Counted from the first letter of the stretch, positions 22,791-35,030 are shown. The stretch: DNA of 64,000 nt from Polytrichum commune (GCA_950295325.1 OX485804.1:67926033-67990032), one strand, 5' to 3'. Notes: a model not told the origin generated them from the sequence alone. Numbers and translations are program-made.

Positions 22791-23339
22791 TTACTGTACA
22801 TGTGTGGAGTTGGTGCTGCAAATGAAAGCCCAGTGCAGGCACTGAAGCTTGAAAAGTGTGGAGGAAGTTGGGGAAGATGGTGGTACCCAGAGAGCCATTT
22901 GAAGCCTGCTTCCGCAAATGATGTCGCCAGGCTTCTGATGGACTCTTTTGTTTTGGAGTATGTATTAATGTTCATTCAGTTGCAGACATTTCATGAGTCG
23001 AGCGAATTTATTGGAGCTTCTGTGCACTGTTTATGGTAAACACTGTAGGCCACACAATATATTACGAGGAAACCAACACTAAAAACATCGTGGATAATAT
23101 TATATTGCAACCCAAAGTATATAACATCGGAGGCCTACGTTGTAGGTCACAGTGTTTCATTTGGACGGCAGACAATGTGCGCTTGAGAGACTTCCAACAA
23201 TGTGAGATCCAACTTTACATTTTACGAAGTCTGGAAATTCATACTTATCGTGTCTCTTGTAGATTATTCTTGTATTATTGATATGAACGAGAGGTACATG
23301 AAAAATTGGTATTAGAGTGAGAGGTTGAGTTGAGGTTGT

Positions 23340-24320
23340 AGAAATTATGGGAATGATGTAGGAGGTGATTGCTCAAGAACACCACCATCATGGACTTTGT
23401 TTTGTGTGACATGAACCTGGACATACAGTAGATCCATCGAGTGGCCTAGAGAATGAAGCGACAAACAACAACCTTAGGGGTGAAGGAAACAACAAAGGTC
23501 CAAGAGCACGATGGAAGTGGCTCGTTTTTGTTGTTATGGTGAATATGAAAGTAGAGCATGAACTAACGGTAGCTCAAGTTCAATGTTATTTGAACTCTTT
23601 CCATCCATGCACGATTCTGGTTGATGCGGGAAGCACACATGATATGTTGTCAGCCAATATTGCTAGAAAACTACGACTCCCCTAGCTCGGATACAATTGT
23701 CTTCTGTGTTACTTCCGAAAAATGACTCTAGGCTATCAACCACCGCAAGTTAAAGGTGTTGGTGAACATTCAAGGTAAGAAAGAGAAACTCCGGTCCCTT
23801 TTAACAAGGGGCCGGCGTGAATAAAGTGTCCGTTCGTAATGCCAATGAACCCGATGGCCACTGGACAAGGGGACACTGGGACAATACTACTCTCCCCTTT
23901 CGAGGATGGACACTATAGTGACACACTATACTAGTTCCTAGCTAGCCACTAGTGCCTTGAAGATACCGGACATGGTATCCCCCCAAAGGGCTTTGAGGTA
24001 CCCATACAACAAGGTCCAAGGACCCCCCACCATAGTTGGGTGGACTAAGGTGGTGAGCACCACGCCGGCATGGGGAATAGAACCCACAACCTCCTCATTG
24101 GGGGCCATGAGCCTAACCACCAAGCCAAGGCCCGTGGTGCCTTGAACATTCAAGGTATCCACACTTCAACTGACTTTGAGGTTTGGAATTGAGGGCGATA
24201 CAACATCATACTAGGAATCTCATGGATGTGTCAAGTGAACGCGCACATTGCTTGTAAAAATGTGCACTATATGGCAAACATTTGGATGGAAAATCATTTT
24301 TAATCAAAGGCAAAACGTTC
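23340..24320 (+). pseudogene. Ty3/gypsy retropepsin region, split by a SINE
   Basis: Before the insertion the frame reads HPCTILVDAGSTHDML, an aspartic protease active-site motif (D-A-G-S-T-H). After the insertion it resumes as TDFEVW and GRYNIILGISWM, matching the second conserved block of gypsy retropepsins. Stops and frameshifts interrupt both parts. No LTRs were found at either side. Confidence 0.75.
23778..24143 (-). mobile_element. tRNA-derived SINE with 14-bp target duplication
   Basis: Flanked on both sides by GAACATTCAAGGTA (23764-23777 and 24144-24157). Read on the minus strand, the 5' end has a pol III A box TGGCTTGGTGG (24127-24117) and, 33 nt on, a B box GGTTCTATTCC (24084-24074, one change from consensus), as in tRNA-headed SINEs. 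The body of about 250 bp is of unknown origin and the 3' end is pyrimidine-rich (TTTCTCTTTCT). Total 366 bp. Confidence 0.92.
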
Positions 24321-24599
24321 ATTATCAAAGATGCCTATGCTTTCTCATTTGAAAATGAAAAGGCCAATTATGAATTATCAAGAAATCTTTTTGATACATG
24401 TGATAGAATTTCATAATGAAATCAAAATCAACAAGGAAGAGGAGGCCATTTTGGACAATTGTATGTTAATTATGGATGAATTAAATAATATAATCTTTGA
24501 TGAACCAATTAAAGTGCTTGCAGTAGTTCACACTTTAAAGTGTGAGGATAATAGTCTTTTAGAAGAAAAAAATGAAGTTTGAGACTAACCACCTATCTT

Positions 24600-24785
24600 T
24601 GAGGGTCATGTACACTCAACCAAACCTTGGGAGAAAGCAATGTATGTAGATGGGGTAACTTCAAGAATAAACTATGATATAGAATACATTAAGGCAATGT
24701 AAATGCTATAGCAAAGGTATTGTTTAAAGGACCTTTAGCAAATGCAATCTCTTGTATCAAGTCAACTTTGATAGATGAGAGTTCA
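24600..24785 (+). pseudogene. Ty3/gypsy RNase H tail fragment
   Basis: With one frameshift the sequence reads DIEYIK then GNVNAIAKVLFKGPLANAIS, matching the end of gypsy RNase H (EYIKGK-N-VADALSRRP). It is probably part of the same decayed element as the protease upstream, with the RT region deleted. Confidence 0.65.
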
Positions 24786-25060
24786 TTTGTCATAGTTGTC
24801 TACACAAAAAAATTGCTACAACATTTTCTTTTCTTTAATATATTCTATATAAAAGTCAAGTTCTTGAAATTACTCCATTTACCTACATCAAGTTGTTTTC
24901 TACTGAGGTTCAGTTGAGTGGGCAAGCACTTCAAAGATTGGTGGTCAATCTCAATCTTAAATTTTGTTTCCAACAAACAATGTCTCCACACTTTTAAAGT
25001 GTGAACTAGTCGCAACAAATTTGTTCTCATGGATAGGGTAATTGAAGTCCGCATGATTCA
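24786..25060 (-). pseudogene. Second Ty3/gypsy RNase H fragment, opposite strand
   Basis: Minus-strand frame: FKIEIDHQSLKCL, TQLNLSRKQ, KWSNFKNLTF, then IEYIKEKENVVA after small frameshifts. This is the family's TDHQSLKYL-TQPNLS-RQ-RW block plus the following VADALSR block. Because it overlaps in content with the + strand fragment next to it, the two come from different copies placed tail to tail. Confidence 0.68.
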
Positions 25061-26268
25061 ACTTACAAGATTCGTAAACAAGCACTCATTTCTCTTGCAT
25101 CAAATACAACACCAATAGAAAGGTTAATAAAGCATACACAAAACAAAACAATAAATCTCTTAAACAAGCACATCACATATGTCACACTACAAGTAAGCCC
25201 ATAGTTTTTACCAAAAACATGACGGTAACCATAAAATTCTAGTCGTCTGACAATAATCATATGAGCGTTTTGGCTTGGTTGGCAGATGACTAATTGTATT
25301 GACTTTGTAACTAGGATTTAAATATATTTGGATTTATGCATACATTTTGAACAATTCCAACCACCAATATGATGTACACTAGTTCACGAAGCTACACAAA
25401 TATGGTGGTTGGTGAACATGGATTACAAAGATTTGAAGTTGTTGTTGTTGTTGTTGTTTCTATCCCCCCAAGTACACATCCCTTATTATTTTTGAACAAG
25501 TGGTTGTCCAAATATACTTAAATATCAGCTTTGTTATTTTTAGGATTTGGTTTCACTTTTTTATAATCTCAAAAGTAAAATTCAATAACTCCAATTATGC
25601 AACATTCAAAATGGACCACAAATTGCAATGACGGTCACATTCCAACTTGCATGCTTGATAACAAAATAAATGTACTCTCATATGTTGCCTTATCTCCCCC
25701 TCAATCTTAAAATAGAAAAAAATTCATCAATTTTTTTTTACAATGGCCTCTTTGATAGGTGCCTAGTATAAGAGGGAACCGATCTTCATCCAATTATTTT
25801 TACAAAGGCCTCCTTCATAGATGTCATGAAACTTCATCCAAGATAGGGAAGAGATGGCCTTCATCCACAGAAACATCACCATGGCCTCTTTAGTAAATGT
25901 CACAAAACTTCACCCAACATACATACATACATACACACATATGGTGTTGTGGTTGGGACTTCTCAACAACTGTTTTCCATGAAATTAAATATTGGACTAC
26001 TAGGTAAAGCTCCTTTAAGTTCCGGTTCCTCAGTTTGTGGCCAGATAAAAGGGGATTGAAGTCTAATGGCATGACTCATAATAGATTATAGGATTGTGGA
26101 TGATAAATTGCAACCAATACACTAGGAAATTGTCCATGTTGAGAGCAAATCCAATCCTTATAGGCTAGGCTTTTCTTTTCTTTTTTGCACCTGTCACAAG
26201 CCAAAAGAAAGGCATATAAAGTCTGAATTTAATCTTGTCTATTGAAAGAAAAGAGAAAATGAGGAAAT

Positions 26269-26686
26269 GAACCATATGGCGGGACCCCGGGGTCCCGTCA
26301 GTCCCTGTCTCTCGCATAAACTCTGATTCTTTCTACGAATGCGATAATCGACTCCTCACATCATTAGCTACACGGGGACATTCATATCAATTTTTTTAAT
26401 GATGACATAATTAATCATTTTTAGGGGTATCATGCATTTTTTTTTAATTGGATTTTCGGAGAACTAAGTGTATTTTTGAGTGAAGTTATTAAAAGGGAAA
26501 CTTAGTTGAGAGCAAGAGAGATCCGACGGTACGATGCGAGATGCAGTAATGACTTCTAGCCAACATCTACAAGTTTAGTTTTAGGTTTAGATTTATGTTG
26601 CAAGATAAGCACTCCAACAAATTAAATAATTATTGGCGTTTTGAGATGGAGTCTATGCGGGGCCCCAGGGTCCCGCCATAAGGTTC
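26269..26686. mobile_element. MITE with GC-rich palindromic termini
   Basis: Both ends carry GAACC-WTATGGCGGGACCC followed by YGGGGYCCCG in inverted orientation (left from 26269, right to 26686). The terminal repeat is itself nearly palindromic. The 420-bp AT-rich interior has no coding potential. No certain target duplication. Confidence 0.75.
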
Positions 26687-27184
26687 AAATGCCCGTCACA
26701 TGGAAAGGCAAAAACAAAATCAGCCCGTCAAAAGAAAGGTCCCCTCAACCATTACCTATCAACCATATCCCATAATTATGGGCAAACAATGTTGTATCTT
26801 GTAATGTATAAGCCACATTTCAATTTCATAATGACTTAGGAGATACAGTCAACTTCTACACTTGTAAGTGACACCTAACTAAACCCAATTTGAATTGGTG
26901 TTGAGTTTGTGAGTGTGATCACAAATAGGAGTTGAACATAAATTTTGCAAAAGGTGATGATGTGTGCAAGGGAGCTTGAATATTGTCCAAGAAGGAAGTA
27001 GTTGGTAATAATGTCTAGGGTTGGAGGATGAGGGTTACATTGAAGAGTTTGAGAGTAGACTTGAGCTAATTGCAAATTGCAATGATTCCCATAAATCAAG
27101 ATCCACTCATGTTTCTAGAAGCAATAGCAAGTCTCAATGAAAATATAGCCTACGTTATACAAAAAAGTGTTAAATAATGTTATA

Positions 27185-27555
27185 GATCATCAATTTGTGA
27201 GGTCAGTTATAGTTTGCTGTAAGTTTGAGTGTTTGGAAAGCAACCAGCAAGGAGATGCTTGAAGAGGTTGGCTAAAAAGGCCAATGACTTTTGCACCCTA
27301 TAATCAAATTAGATGCGGACTACCACTAGTTGCCACCAACATAAACCACAATGATGAGAGGTAATATGTATGTAGAAAAATAATTTACTTGATCCTTAAA
27401 GGAGCAAATGTGATCATCCAAGTGATCATAGTTATAGTTTGGTGTGAGATGGGTGTTTAGAAACAACAAGCAAGGGTGAAGCTTAGCAAGGTCTGCTAAA
27501 AGGTCAATTATCATTGCATCCTACACCCTACAAATGATTTGATGTGGACTACCAT
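27185..27555 (+). repeat. Old tandem duplication (unit about 223 bp)
   Basis: Blocks AGTTATAGTTTG, GGCTAAAA-GG-CAAT, CACCCTA and GAT-TGGACTACCA occur in the same order at about 27205-27330 and 27430-27555 with many substitutions and indels. Confidence 0.6.
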
Positions 27556-29474
27556 TAGGCCACTATATTATTTTTCAGTTAGCTAAATTATCATCCTCTT
27601 ACAATTATGTTTCAAACTTAACGTGGGTTGCTTGAGTTTGTAGAAACTTAGGCATGAATGTGAAAACAAATCACCATATTAGGCATGGCAATTTTGGGGG
27701 GGCATCAACAAGTGGTATACCAATTGGCCACATCTCATGAAACTTTGGCAAAAAATACTTGTCATTCCCTCAAGTATTGCAATTTGTGAAAGGGAGTTTT
27801 CAAAACAAATGCTACCAAGAGCTTCATTGAAGTTGGCCACTTTGGATGCTTTGATATGAGTATCATTATGCAGAATAGTTAGAAAATATGGATTGGAGGG
27901 TAGCACTTGAGTTACGACACAACATGAGGACTCAACAAGTTCTTAGTTTGAACTAAATATTGTAAGAAGTTCAAACTTCTCTATAATCATTTTTGTAAAA
28001 ATATGATTTGATCTTCAAATTTGTATGAAAGATTAAGATTTTTCTCAAGCCATCATTTGAAAAGTAGTTTTTAGACAATAATGTCTGTATTAGTGATTCA
28101 TTCCAGGCTTCTCTTCAAATCAATTGCCTCTATTTTGCACTTTCATCACAGCAAGAAGATTCACTGATCCATACACTATGAACACATCACCAGTTGTTGT
28201 GTAATCTTCACATACATGAGCAACCCCTTCAAGGACTCTTTATAAATTAGAATCTATCAAGTAGGCGTCGTAAGCTAAGTTTTGTGAAACCCTATTGTGG
28301 GACTATGCTATTTTAGATAAAGGTTGTAGTGCAGCTACTTGGAACCCCAAGTGCTAATATGCTCAAATGCATAAGAACCATTGAGGTTCAAGGTGTTGGA
28401 TATGGAGCAAAAATAGGTTCTTCAAGACACTTGAGCCCCCTTAGAAACACATGCAACTCGAGCAACTGCTCAAAACAGGACCAAAAAAGTGGGAAGCAAG
28501 GATGCTGGTTCTGGAGAGTTATTTAGATGTTTAAGCACCTACTCACAAAGTGCGTGCTGTTCATGAGTGCACTGAAGGTTCCAACCTAAAGATTTTATCA
28601 AGTTCTCTTCAAGAAATGCTATCTAAATAAATCCAGTTTGAATCAGTAGTTACTGTATGGTAAACCAAAAATCATCTTGAAGTGTTGCTTACTGAGGATT
28701 CAACTGCTTTGTTAAGGATACTTACTTGCTGATTACTGCTCATCCCCTATATCATGTTGGCATTCCAGCCAAGAAAATAAAAATACAGCAAATTAAATTC
28801 AACAGTCAGCATATTTGATTGAGGGCTTAATGGTGGCCTGTTCAGATTGTTAAAAAAATTCCATTCCCAAATTCTCATTCCACTAAGTTTTTAAGCAAAG
28901 AAAGTAGTATGATAACTTGACATTAACACTGCATCATTGATATCCACATTTCTGGTACATTCACGTCTATGTGGAAAGCTATTACCGACAGTGCTGAGCC
29001 AAATCAAAACAAAGCCCTTGTTCATGACTAGTATACCTGCATTTTAAAGATCGCACAGCAACCTAGAAAGCAAACTCAATGGCACCAAAGTGGAATATCC
29101 AGGATTGACAAACTCTATTTTTTACATACATTCTATGGCATAAGGAAGCAAGCCTCTTCAGTAATGAGGTCCAAACCTCCTACATCAATGATTCAAGACC
29201 TCTGAATGATCTCTTGTTTTGTAACAAGGTAGAGTACAGCAGAGCTAAAATTTTACTCAGGTGCTTTAGAGCCACTTGTCTTTACTATAGACGTCTCTCC
29301 ACTGCCTTCATGGGGGCAACTGTTTTGAAGGTCTGAAGGCAGCAGTCTTTTGCATAAATTGGATTTTTTCACAAAGTTTGACCATATGAAGAGAATGAGG
29401 TAGAAATTACAAGTGCCTAGACCTGCAGATGGAGAGATATTTACAGCATTTCTTGTGCAGATTCAGTCTCCAGA
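27556..29474. other. Intergenic stretch downstream of MND1
   Basis: Moderately AT-rich, with no frame, repeat end or motif that I can assign. The part nearest 29475 is presumably the MND1 3' UTR. Confidence 0.4.
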
Positions 29475-32400
29475 TCACTCCACGTAGTCAAAATCTTCTG
29501 TAATACCCACCTGCCAATGATAACAAAGAAGATAAGACAGGATTGTAAAATTCATATTAGGAGTTCTTGGCAATTTGCTAGCCATCCCAAAAATATTCAA
29601 AGAAGACAAGCTAAGAACTTAAAAGGAATGAAAATGCATATAGCGGAAAAACTTCCTTAATGACGGTTATTCTCGTGTTTTATGCTTGGGTAAGACACTT
29701 GATAGGTGGAGTGGTGAAGGTTGTCAGTGGTTCACCTCCTTGTACAGCTCTTCCAGCTTCTCTCGTGCTTCTGGAAATTTTGACGAACACCACTTTTGTA
29801 GCGCAAATATGTTATCTGCCACAACATATTAAACACTCATGATGGTAAATGGAAAGGGACTCTAAGAACTAATACCTATAGAGACAAGAGTTATATACCA
29901 GACTCGTCCTCTTGCTCAAGAAATCAACATATTTCTGAATTTCGAAGTTACCTACTGAAACCTGCCAGCTTAGCCCATAAATCCACTGATGAATCTGAGC
30001 CTTTCGATGGCAACTCACCTGTCCATCGGTTGGCTGCATCATGAGCTACCTTGGTGGCTTTCCCTGGCACAATCAGGAAAAGCACATCGTTTTAGTATCA
30101 GTATTAAGGGCTGTTTATACTCTCGATTCGTAACTGTCATCGTGAATTTGCCTACAAGCTGTAGAAGTACATAATAAGGTTGCTAGAGATCAGTAGAGAT
30201 TGAGAGAATTATCCAGCCCTGCTATACAGGAAATCCGATCATTAAACAAAGTTAGGATTCAAGAGAACCTTCTAGCTACTAGATAGATAGATAGCTAGAT
30301 TAACAGAAAGAAAGAAAGAAAGAAAGAAATGCCAGCTTCCTGTGGAAGCAAGCATAAATGAAGAGTCTCTTCGCCCAACGGGCTACTGCCATCTTTGGTG
30401 CAATAACCTCCTAAGTTCAATTTGAGTCCAAGTTGAAAATCTCACTAAGACTTCTAAGCAGACTACCCTCCATCTGGTCATATTAATCCCACTTGCAATC
30501 ATGGTCCCAAAGGGTTGCAACTAATTGGAGATGACTGCATTGGTGAAGGTCTGGATAATGGTGCAATGGGGCTGAAGACTTACTCATAGAATCGTACGTG
30601 GCTGGATCATTGTCAGCGTACTTATTAATCTCCTCCTGTGTACAAAATATAATCAAGACGGTTGTCAAATACAAGAGTGAAGTACGTCCTAGAAACACGG
30701 AGCTCTTTAAATAGAAGCAATGATGATAGGTTTCTTTCTACCAGTAACACAACATACCTGGAGTTCTTTGTGCTTCTGTTCATATGCACTCATTTCTACC
30801 AGTGCAGCCTCCCGTTCATCCTGGAGAAGCAAGGATGAGTACGCACTCAGTCAGTCCACATTGAATTTGTCCCAGTTCTCTGTGTCCACATGCTTGAAAC
30901 AAGGCCTAACTACTGTTGCAGAATCAGTCAGTATCGTAGTTCTTACCTCAATAAAATTTTCAGTAGGAAATCAATCTCAAAGGCTTCAGAAATCAATCAC
31001 GAAGTGGTATGATTGTCACAAATGATAATAAAGCCATTGTTGCAGGGACCAAGATTTTTGGAGACTGTAGATTCCATGCCTAGATAATTTCTAAGCGGTT
31101 TATTTATCTTGTAAGTAAATCCATCCACCCTCGACTCGTGCTGACACAATGTTCCTCACCACAATACTTGCACTAATTCGGCATAGCTCCAGCATCTACG
31201 GATTCATCAGCTTACACGGTGAAATGAAAACATTCCATCAAATGGACATAACAGAAACAGATTTGACTCTTCAAGACGAGTAGATACCGAGTTTTCCCGT
31301 CCTTCTTTTGAACTCTCGCATTTGGCCTTCAACTCAGACTGCCGGCTCTTAAGAGTTGCAAGCTCACCCTCCAGCTTTGCACGTACTAGCCGTAGCTGTA
31401 AGAGAATGTCGCATGTAAGTAACTTTTGAAAGTTTCAAACAGTAGTCTATCTTTTATCAGAATTTGATCACCAAACACTAAGCAGCCGAGATGCTTAACG
31501 AAACAATCGGCAAGGATGTGTGCCACGGAAGCAAACATTAGGTCTCAAATAAGGAGTTAGTATTTGAAACTCCCTATGTCTCATTCCAGGACTATGGTAC
31601 ATGAAGCATGACACACATTTGTGGAGAAAGTGGAGGGTAATTCCATGAGACATCCAGATTGTGTTCTTCCTTGAAGATGCATGACCAAAATGTCTGTACA
31701 TCCTCTGCCTCGTATAGTCTATAAGGTTGTAGCTCAGATTGAAAAAGGACTAAGTGAGTACCTGATTTCCAGCACGACTCGGGAGACTCCAAAAATAAAC
31801 CTGTCATTGGCAAAACTCAAGAGTCAAGAGATGATTCTTTAACCAAGTGGACGTTGGCCTGTGACAGGAGCAAGAGAATTGCAGCAATTCTACTTATGTA
31901 GGCTGCTAATGGTGGACCGGAAAACCAGTACGTTAGCAGATCCTACATTATATCATAAGGAAACCAAATGAAATATGCTCCATGCGGTTGATAGTTTTCC
32001 ATCTTTGCAAGTTCTGATATGCATATGCTAGTGTCTTGCAGAGACTAAGGTAAGAGGGTCTTCAACGTACACTTTTACCTCTGAACTCACTTCTCGTAGG
32101 ATGTGAAGCACATAGTTAGTGCAAGATGATTAACAAATCTAAATCATGCCCGTAGCCATTTTCCTCATAATTTTTGAAGCTCATATGGATTCTTGTTCAT
32201 AATCAAAGCGAAGATTCTCTTTCTTATTGAATGATCGTATAGGTGCCCCCAACTATGTTGACTAATGAGCCTAGAATGGTTAACAAATTTTGAGCGCCTA
32301 GTCCAATCTCTTGAACACAGATGGTGCCTTTTTGTGTCCGTTCTTAGATCCATATCTAACCGCACCACTCAAATATAGGTAACCATTTGAGATGAGTAGC

Positions 32401-33238
32401 CAAATTAAGCCCACTTACCTGATTGAAAGAGACTGTCTAGCCTGAGAATTGAGGAATTGAGGAATTGAGGAATAATAAATACATCCAGCCAATTTATTTT
32501 GCATTCATAGATGCAATTTGGCTTGCCAACCAGCCTAGTGCACAGGAGGTTTCAGAATAAAATACTCACTGAGGTACCGATCTTATCCTTGAAGACAAGA
32601 TCATCGTCTACAAGGCTCTGAATCACGTCCTTCACGGACTGGCTAATGACTCCTTTCTTCGGTCCAATCTTCTCCAGGTCTTTCAGCTTCAGACACGTTC
32701 CAAGTATCCAATTGTTAGCACTTGTTAGAGAAATTGTTCATGTCTACAGATGACCTAAGATGTCAGCCCCGCAAAAATAGCTCAAGAAGCATGTTCTTCT
32801 TTCAGCGAATAGTAATTGTTTCAGCCAAAAACTTTTGATCCAATGTGTTCATATTTCTGCACCTCGTGTTATCGTACCTGGTAGAAGCTCTGGCTATCGT
32901 AGAAAACTTCAAGCATCTTGTCCCGTTTCTCCTCCAAAGAGAGACCCCTTTTCTTCGACTGTCAACCTCCCACAAGAGTCCTTAATTCAACCTCTCATTG
33001 ATGACTCTTTCCAAGCATCTCAAATCTTATAGCAAATACTGGAGGATTGAGAACAGGACACCGATTGCCATGCTTACAATGCCATACCGGAGTCAGACAT
33101 CAGGAGAAGTTTACGAGCTATACGATCTTCATTCAACCAGAGTGGAGGTTAGAAAGATGAAAATCTTGCAGAAACGTCACCTCATTGTCCAATTATATGT
33201 GATTCACAACAAAGTTTTGAAGAAGAGGAACTGACCAT
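29475..33238 (-). CDS. MND1: Meiotic nuclear division protein 1 (MND1), ten coding exons
   Basis: Partner of HOP2; the heterodimer promotes RAD51/DMC1 strand invasion in meiosis and acts in the nucleus. Minus-strand exons: 33238-33236 (ATG only), 32958-32878, 32686-32570, 31800-31762, 31395-31288, 30820-30758, 30635-30584, 30063-30019, 29815-29736, 29510-29475. All junctions keep frame and use GT-AG; total 207 aa, close to animal (about 205) and plant (about 230) MND1. Landmarks: SKKRGLSLEEKRDKML, then LKDLEKIGPKKGVISQSVKD and QSLVDDDLV of the winged-helix domain, YFWSLPS, a coiled coil in exons 5-6, YADNDPAT, ANRWTDNIF, and the conserved end ITEDFDY. The C-terminal tail seen in some angiosperms is absent. 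Introns are 80 to about 600 bp. Confidence 0.96.
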
Positions 33239-33346
33239 CTGGAATCCACAGGTTGAAATTCAATTTCAGCTCCAAGCACTCCGGAATCCAAGGAATTTGC
33301 AATTCCAGCTGCAGCACTTCAATTCCAAAGAAATTGCACGACCTGA

Positions 33347-33718
33347 TTAGTCCTCAACAGTCGACATCTGAACTCCCGTGTCAGAATTTGCCGGCAAAAT
33401 ATTTTTGAAAATCTGACGCAGCGTCGACAGCGCCACATCCTTATTCCTCAAACTTATTGAAGACCAAAATGTAGTCAAAATGCATTAAACTTCGCCACGT
33501 CTCAAAGACAACAAGCTATAGCAAAATCAAAGTATGTAAGAGGTTAGTGATTTTTTGAACTTCTATTCACAGAAATGAATGATTCCTTGCTAAGAAAGAA
33601 TTTGAAAATTAGTAAGGAGGCACAAAAATTATAGTGCTTTATACCCAAGTCGAAGACCCCGAAATATGCCAAACGAAGTCAGAATGGAGGCAGCACGGCG
33701 GCGGAGAGTTGGCGCCAT
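33347..33718 (-). CDS. Possible small two-exon gene or upstream ORF (59 aa)
   Basis: Minus-strand exon 33718-33645 starts ATG and encodes an Arg-rich, amphipathic-looking start (APTLRRRAAS, FRGLRL). A donor GTATAA and an acceptor at 33453 would join it to 33452-33347, which adds DVALSTLRQIFKNIL and ends VQMSTVED-stop. The product would be 59 aa, with a mitochondrial-presequence-like N terminus. It ends about 110 bp before the MND1 start codon on the same strand, so it could be a separate short gene, an upstream ORF on an MND1 leader, or chance. The donor is weak and I do not recognise the protein. Confidence 0.3.
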
Positions 33719-33939
33719 AGCCAAAGTGCGAGTACACAGTTAGGAGGAGGTGAGGTCTCAAGCGAGGTGTGCATTTATCCCGCTCGAATAGAGATCCCGA
33801 ATGAGGTCCCGTCTCTTATTCCACGTGTGCAAATATTCCCATAGGTCGCTCTCTATCTTTCCTATTAATTCCACATTGTCACGGGCAGCTATCACACTGC
33901 CCGGCGAGAATTTGTCACATTTTCATCCACAACGTCATG

Positions 33940-34195
33940 CTCTTCAAGGGGAGATATTATGGCCGAATGCAGAAGAAAGACGTTGTCTTGGTTCACTAAA
34001 CCGGAATTTTTTAGATTGCATTGGTCTTATTGACGGCACATTGATAAGAAGGTCATGGAAGAATGTTTTGCATTTCAAGTGATTGAATGATAAGGAAGAA
34101 ATTTATTGCATGAATAACATCATGATTGTCGGTCATGGGGCTTATTCATGTACTTTGGGCGTGGCCAAGGATGTTCTACAAACATACACTCCATT
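33940..34195 (+). pseudogene. PIF/Harbinger transposase fossil
   Basis: The frame reads LNRNFLDCIGLIDGTLI, a block around the first catalytic Asp of DDE_Tnp_4 nucleases (DCIG-IDGT). After a stop it continues NDKEEIYCMNNIMIVGHG, the family's G-K--YC-NN--V-DH block. The second Asp of that block appears as Gly and stops are present, so the enzyme is dead. No flanking terminal repeats were found. Confidence 0.78.
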
Positions 34196-34197
34196 CA

Positions 34198-34223
34198 CTC
34201 CGGTCTCCTTCGGAGACCGGAGT
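34198..34223. other. 12-bp GC-rich hairpin
   Basis: ACTCCGGTCTCC, loop TTC, then GGAGACCGGAGT: a perfect stem directly after the transposase relic. It might be an element end remnant; no run of T marks it as a terminator of a known type. Confidence 0.8.
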
Positions 34224-34422
34224 TTTTCTTCAGTTCTTCTTCTTCTATTTAGCCTACTCAAGTTGAACTCACAAGCACTCTCGTAGGTTATCAATTCACA
34301 TCCTTAGCCTACTCAAATTAAACTCACAAGCGGGCCTAAACAAATTGAACTCAAAACAAATGTCACTTATTAAATCATCACACAAAAGAACAAAATGTAA
34401 CCCAAGGTATTGCATAAGAAAC

Positions 34423-35030
34423 CTACAAACTTAGTAACATTTTAACTTGAGCCTTCCTGTCATCTTCTCCAAGCTCCATAGCTACTCTCAAGTTATTGAT
34501 TTTGGCAGCTACTATCCTTGCCTCAAGTAGGTTGTCGCGCTTCAACGAGCTGGTCTCCAAAATCCTAGCCATACGGATCATATTTTTAGCTTGGATAGCA
34601 AGCAATTCTCCTTTGGTAGGAGGTTTGTCACTATGTGAACTTGGCTCAATGACGTTGCGTTTGGTGTAGAGGGAAATAGGCATAGAATTTGTTGGAGTTT
34701 GGGGGGGAGGTAGAATTGTTCCCACAGAGATTGGTAATGGGGCATCATCGGAACACACATTTTCGGAGATGAGGTATTGTTGGCGTTTGAGCATATTTCT
34801 ACTAGCATGCCCATTGGATGCTTTAAGTTTATTTGAAATCTCATCACTTTGCTATATTGCCTTGTCACTGGCATCATTGTTCATCATTGGCATCTCAATC
34901 TTATCATCTCTCAAGTTGTCTCGCAACCTATCCTTGAGTGTATCTTCAACTAGCTCGTTTGTAGGATATGCCACACAAAATTCTTCCCACATTGTCCTCC
35001 AAACGGCGGTTGGTATGATTTGAATTATAT
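34423..35030 (-). pseudogene. Probable Harbinger partner (Myb/SANT-like) protein relic
   Basis: Minus-strand reading from about 35030 gives FCVAYPTNELVEDTLKDRLR, one stop near 34860, then an open 123-codon frame ending LSLKRDN-like helices and a Leu/Glu-rich C terminus (LLEARIVAAKINNLRVAMEL). Its position beside a Harbinger transposase and the W-FC-AYP start recall the second, DNA-binding protein of these elements, but the tryptophan repeat is not clearly visible. Function is inference. Confidence 0.4.

Noticed and set aside
24074-24127. A tRNA gene
   Set aside because: Only the A and B boxes match; the acceptor stem cannot be formed and the unit lies in a SINE with its own target duplication.
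30105-30130. TTAAGGGCTGTTTATAC in an MND1 intron, like a Tourist terminus
   Set aside because: No matching inverted end was found nearby, so a MITE cannot be supported.
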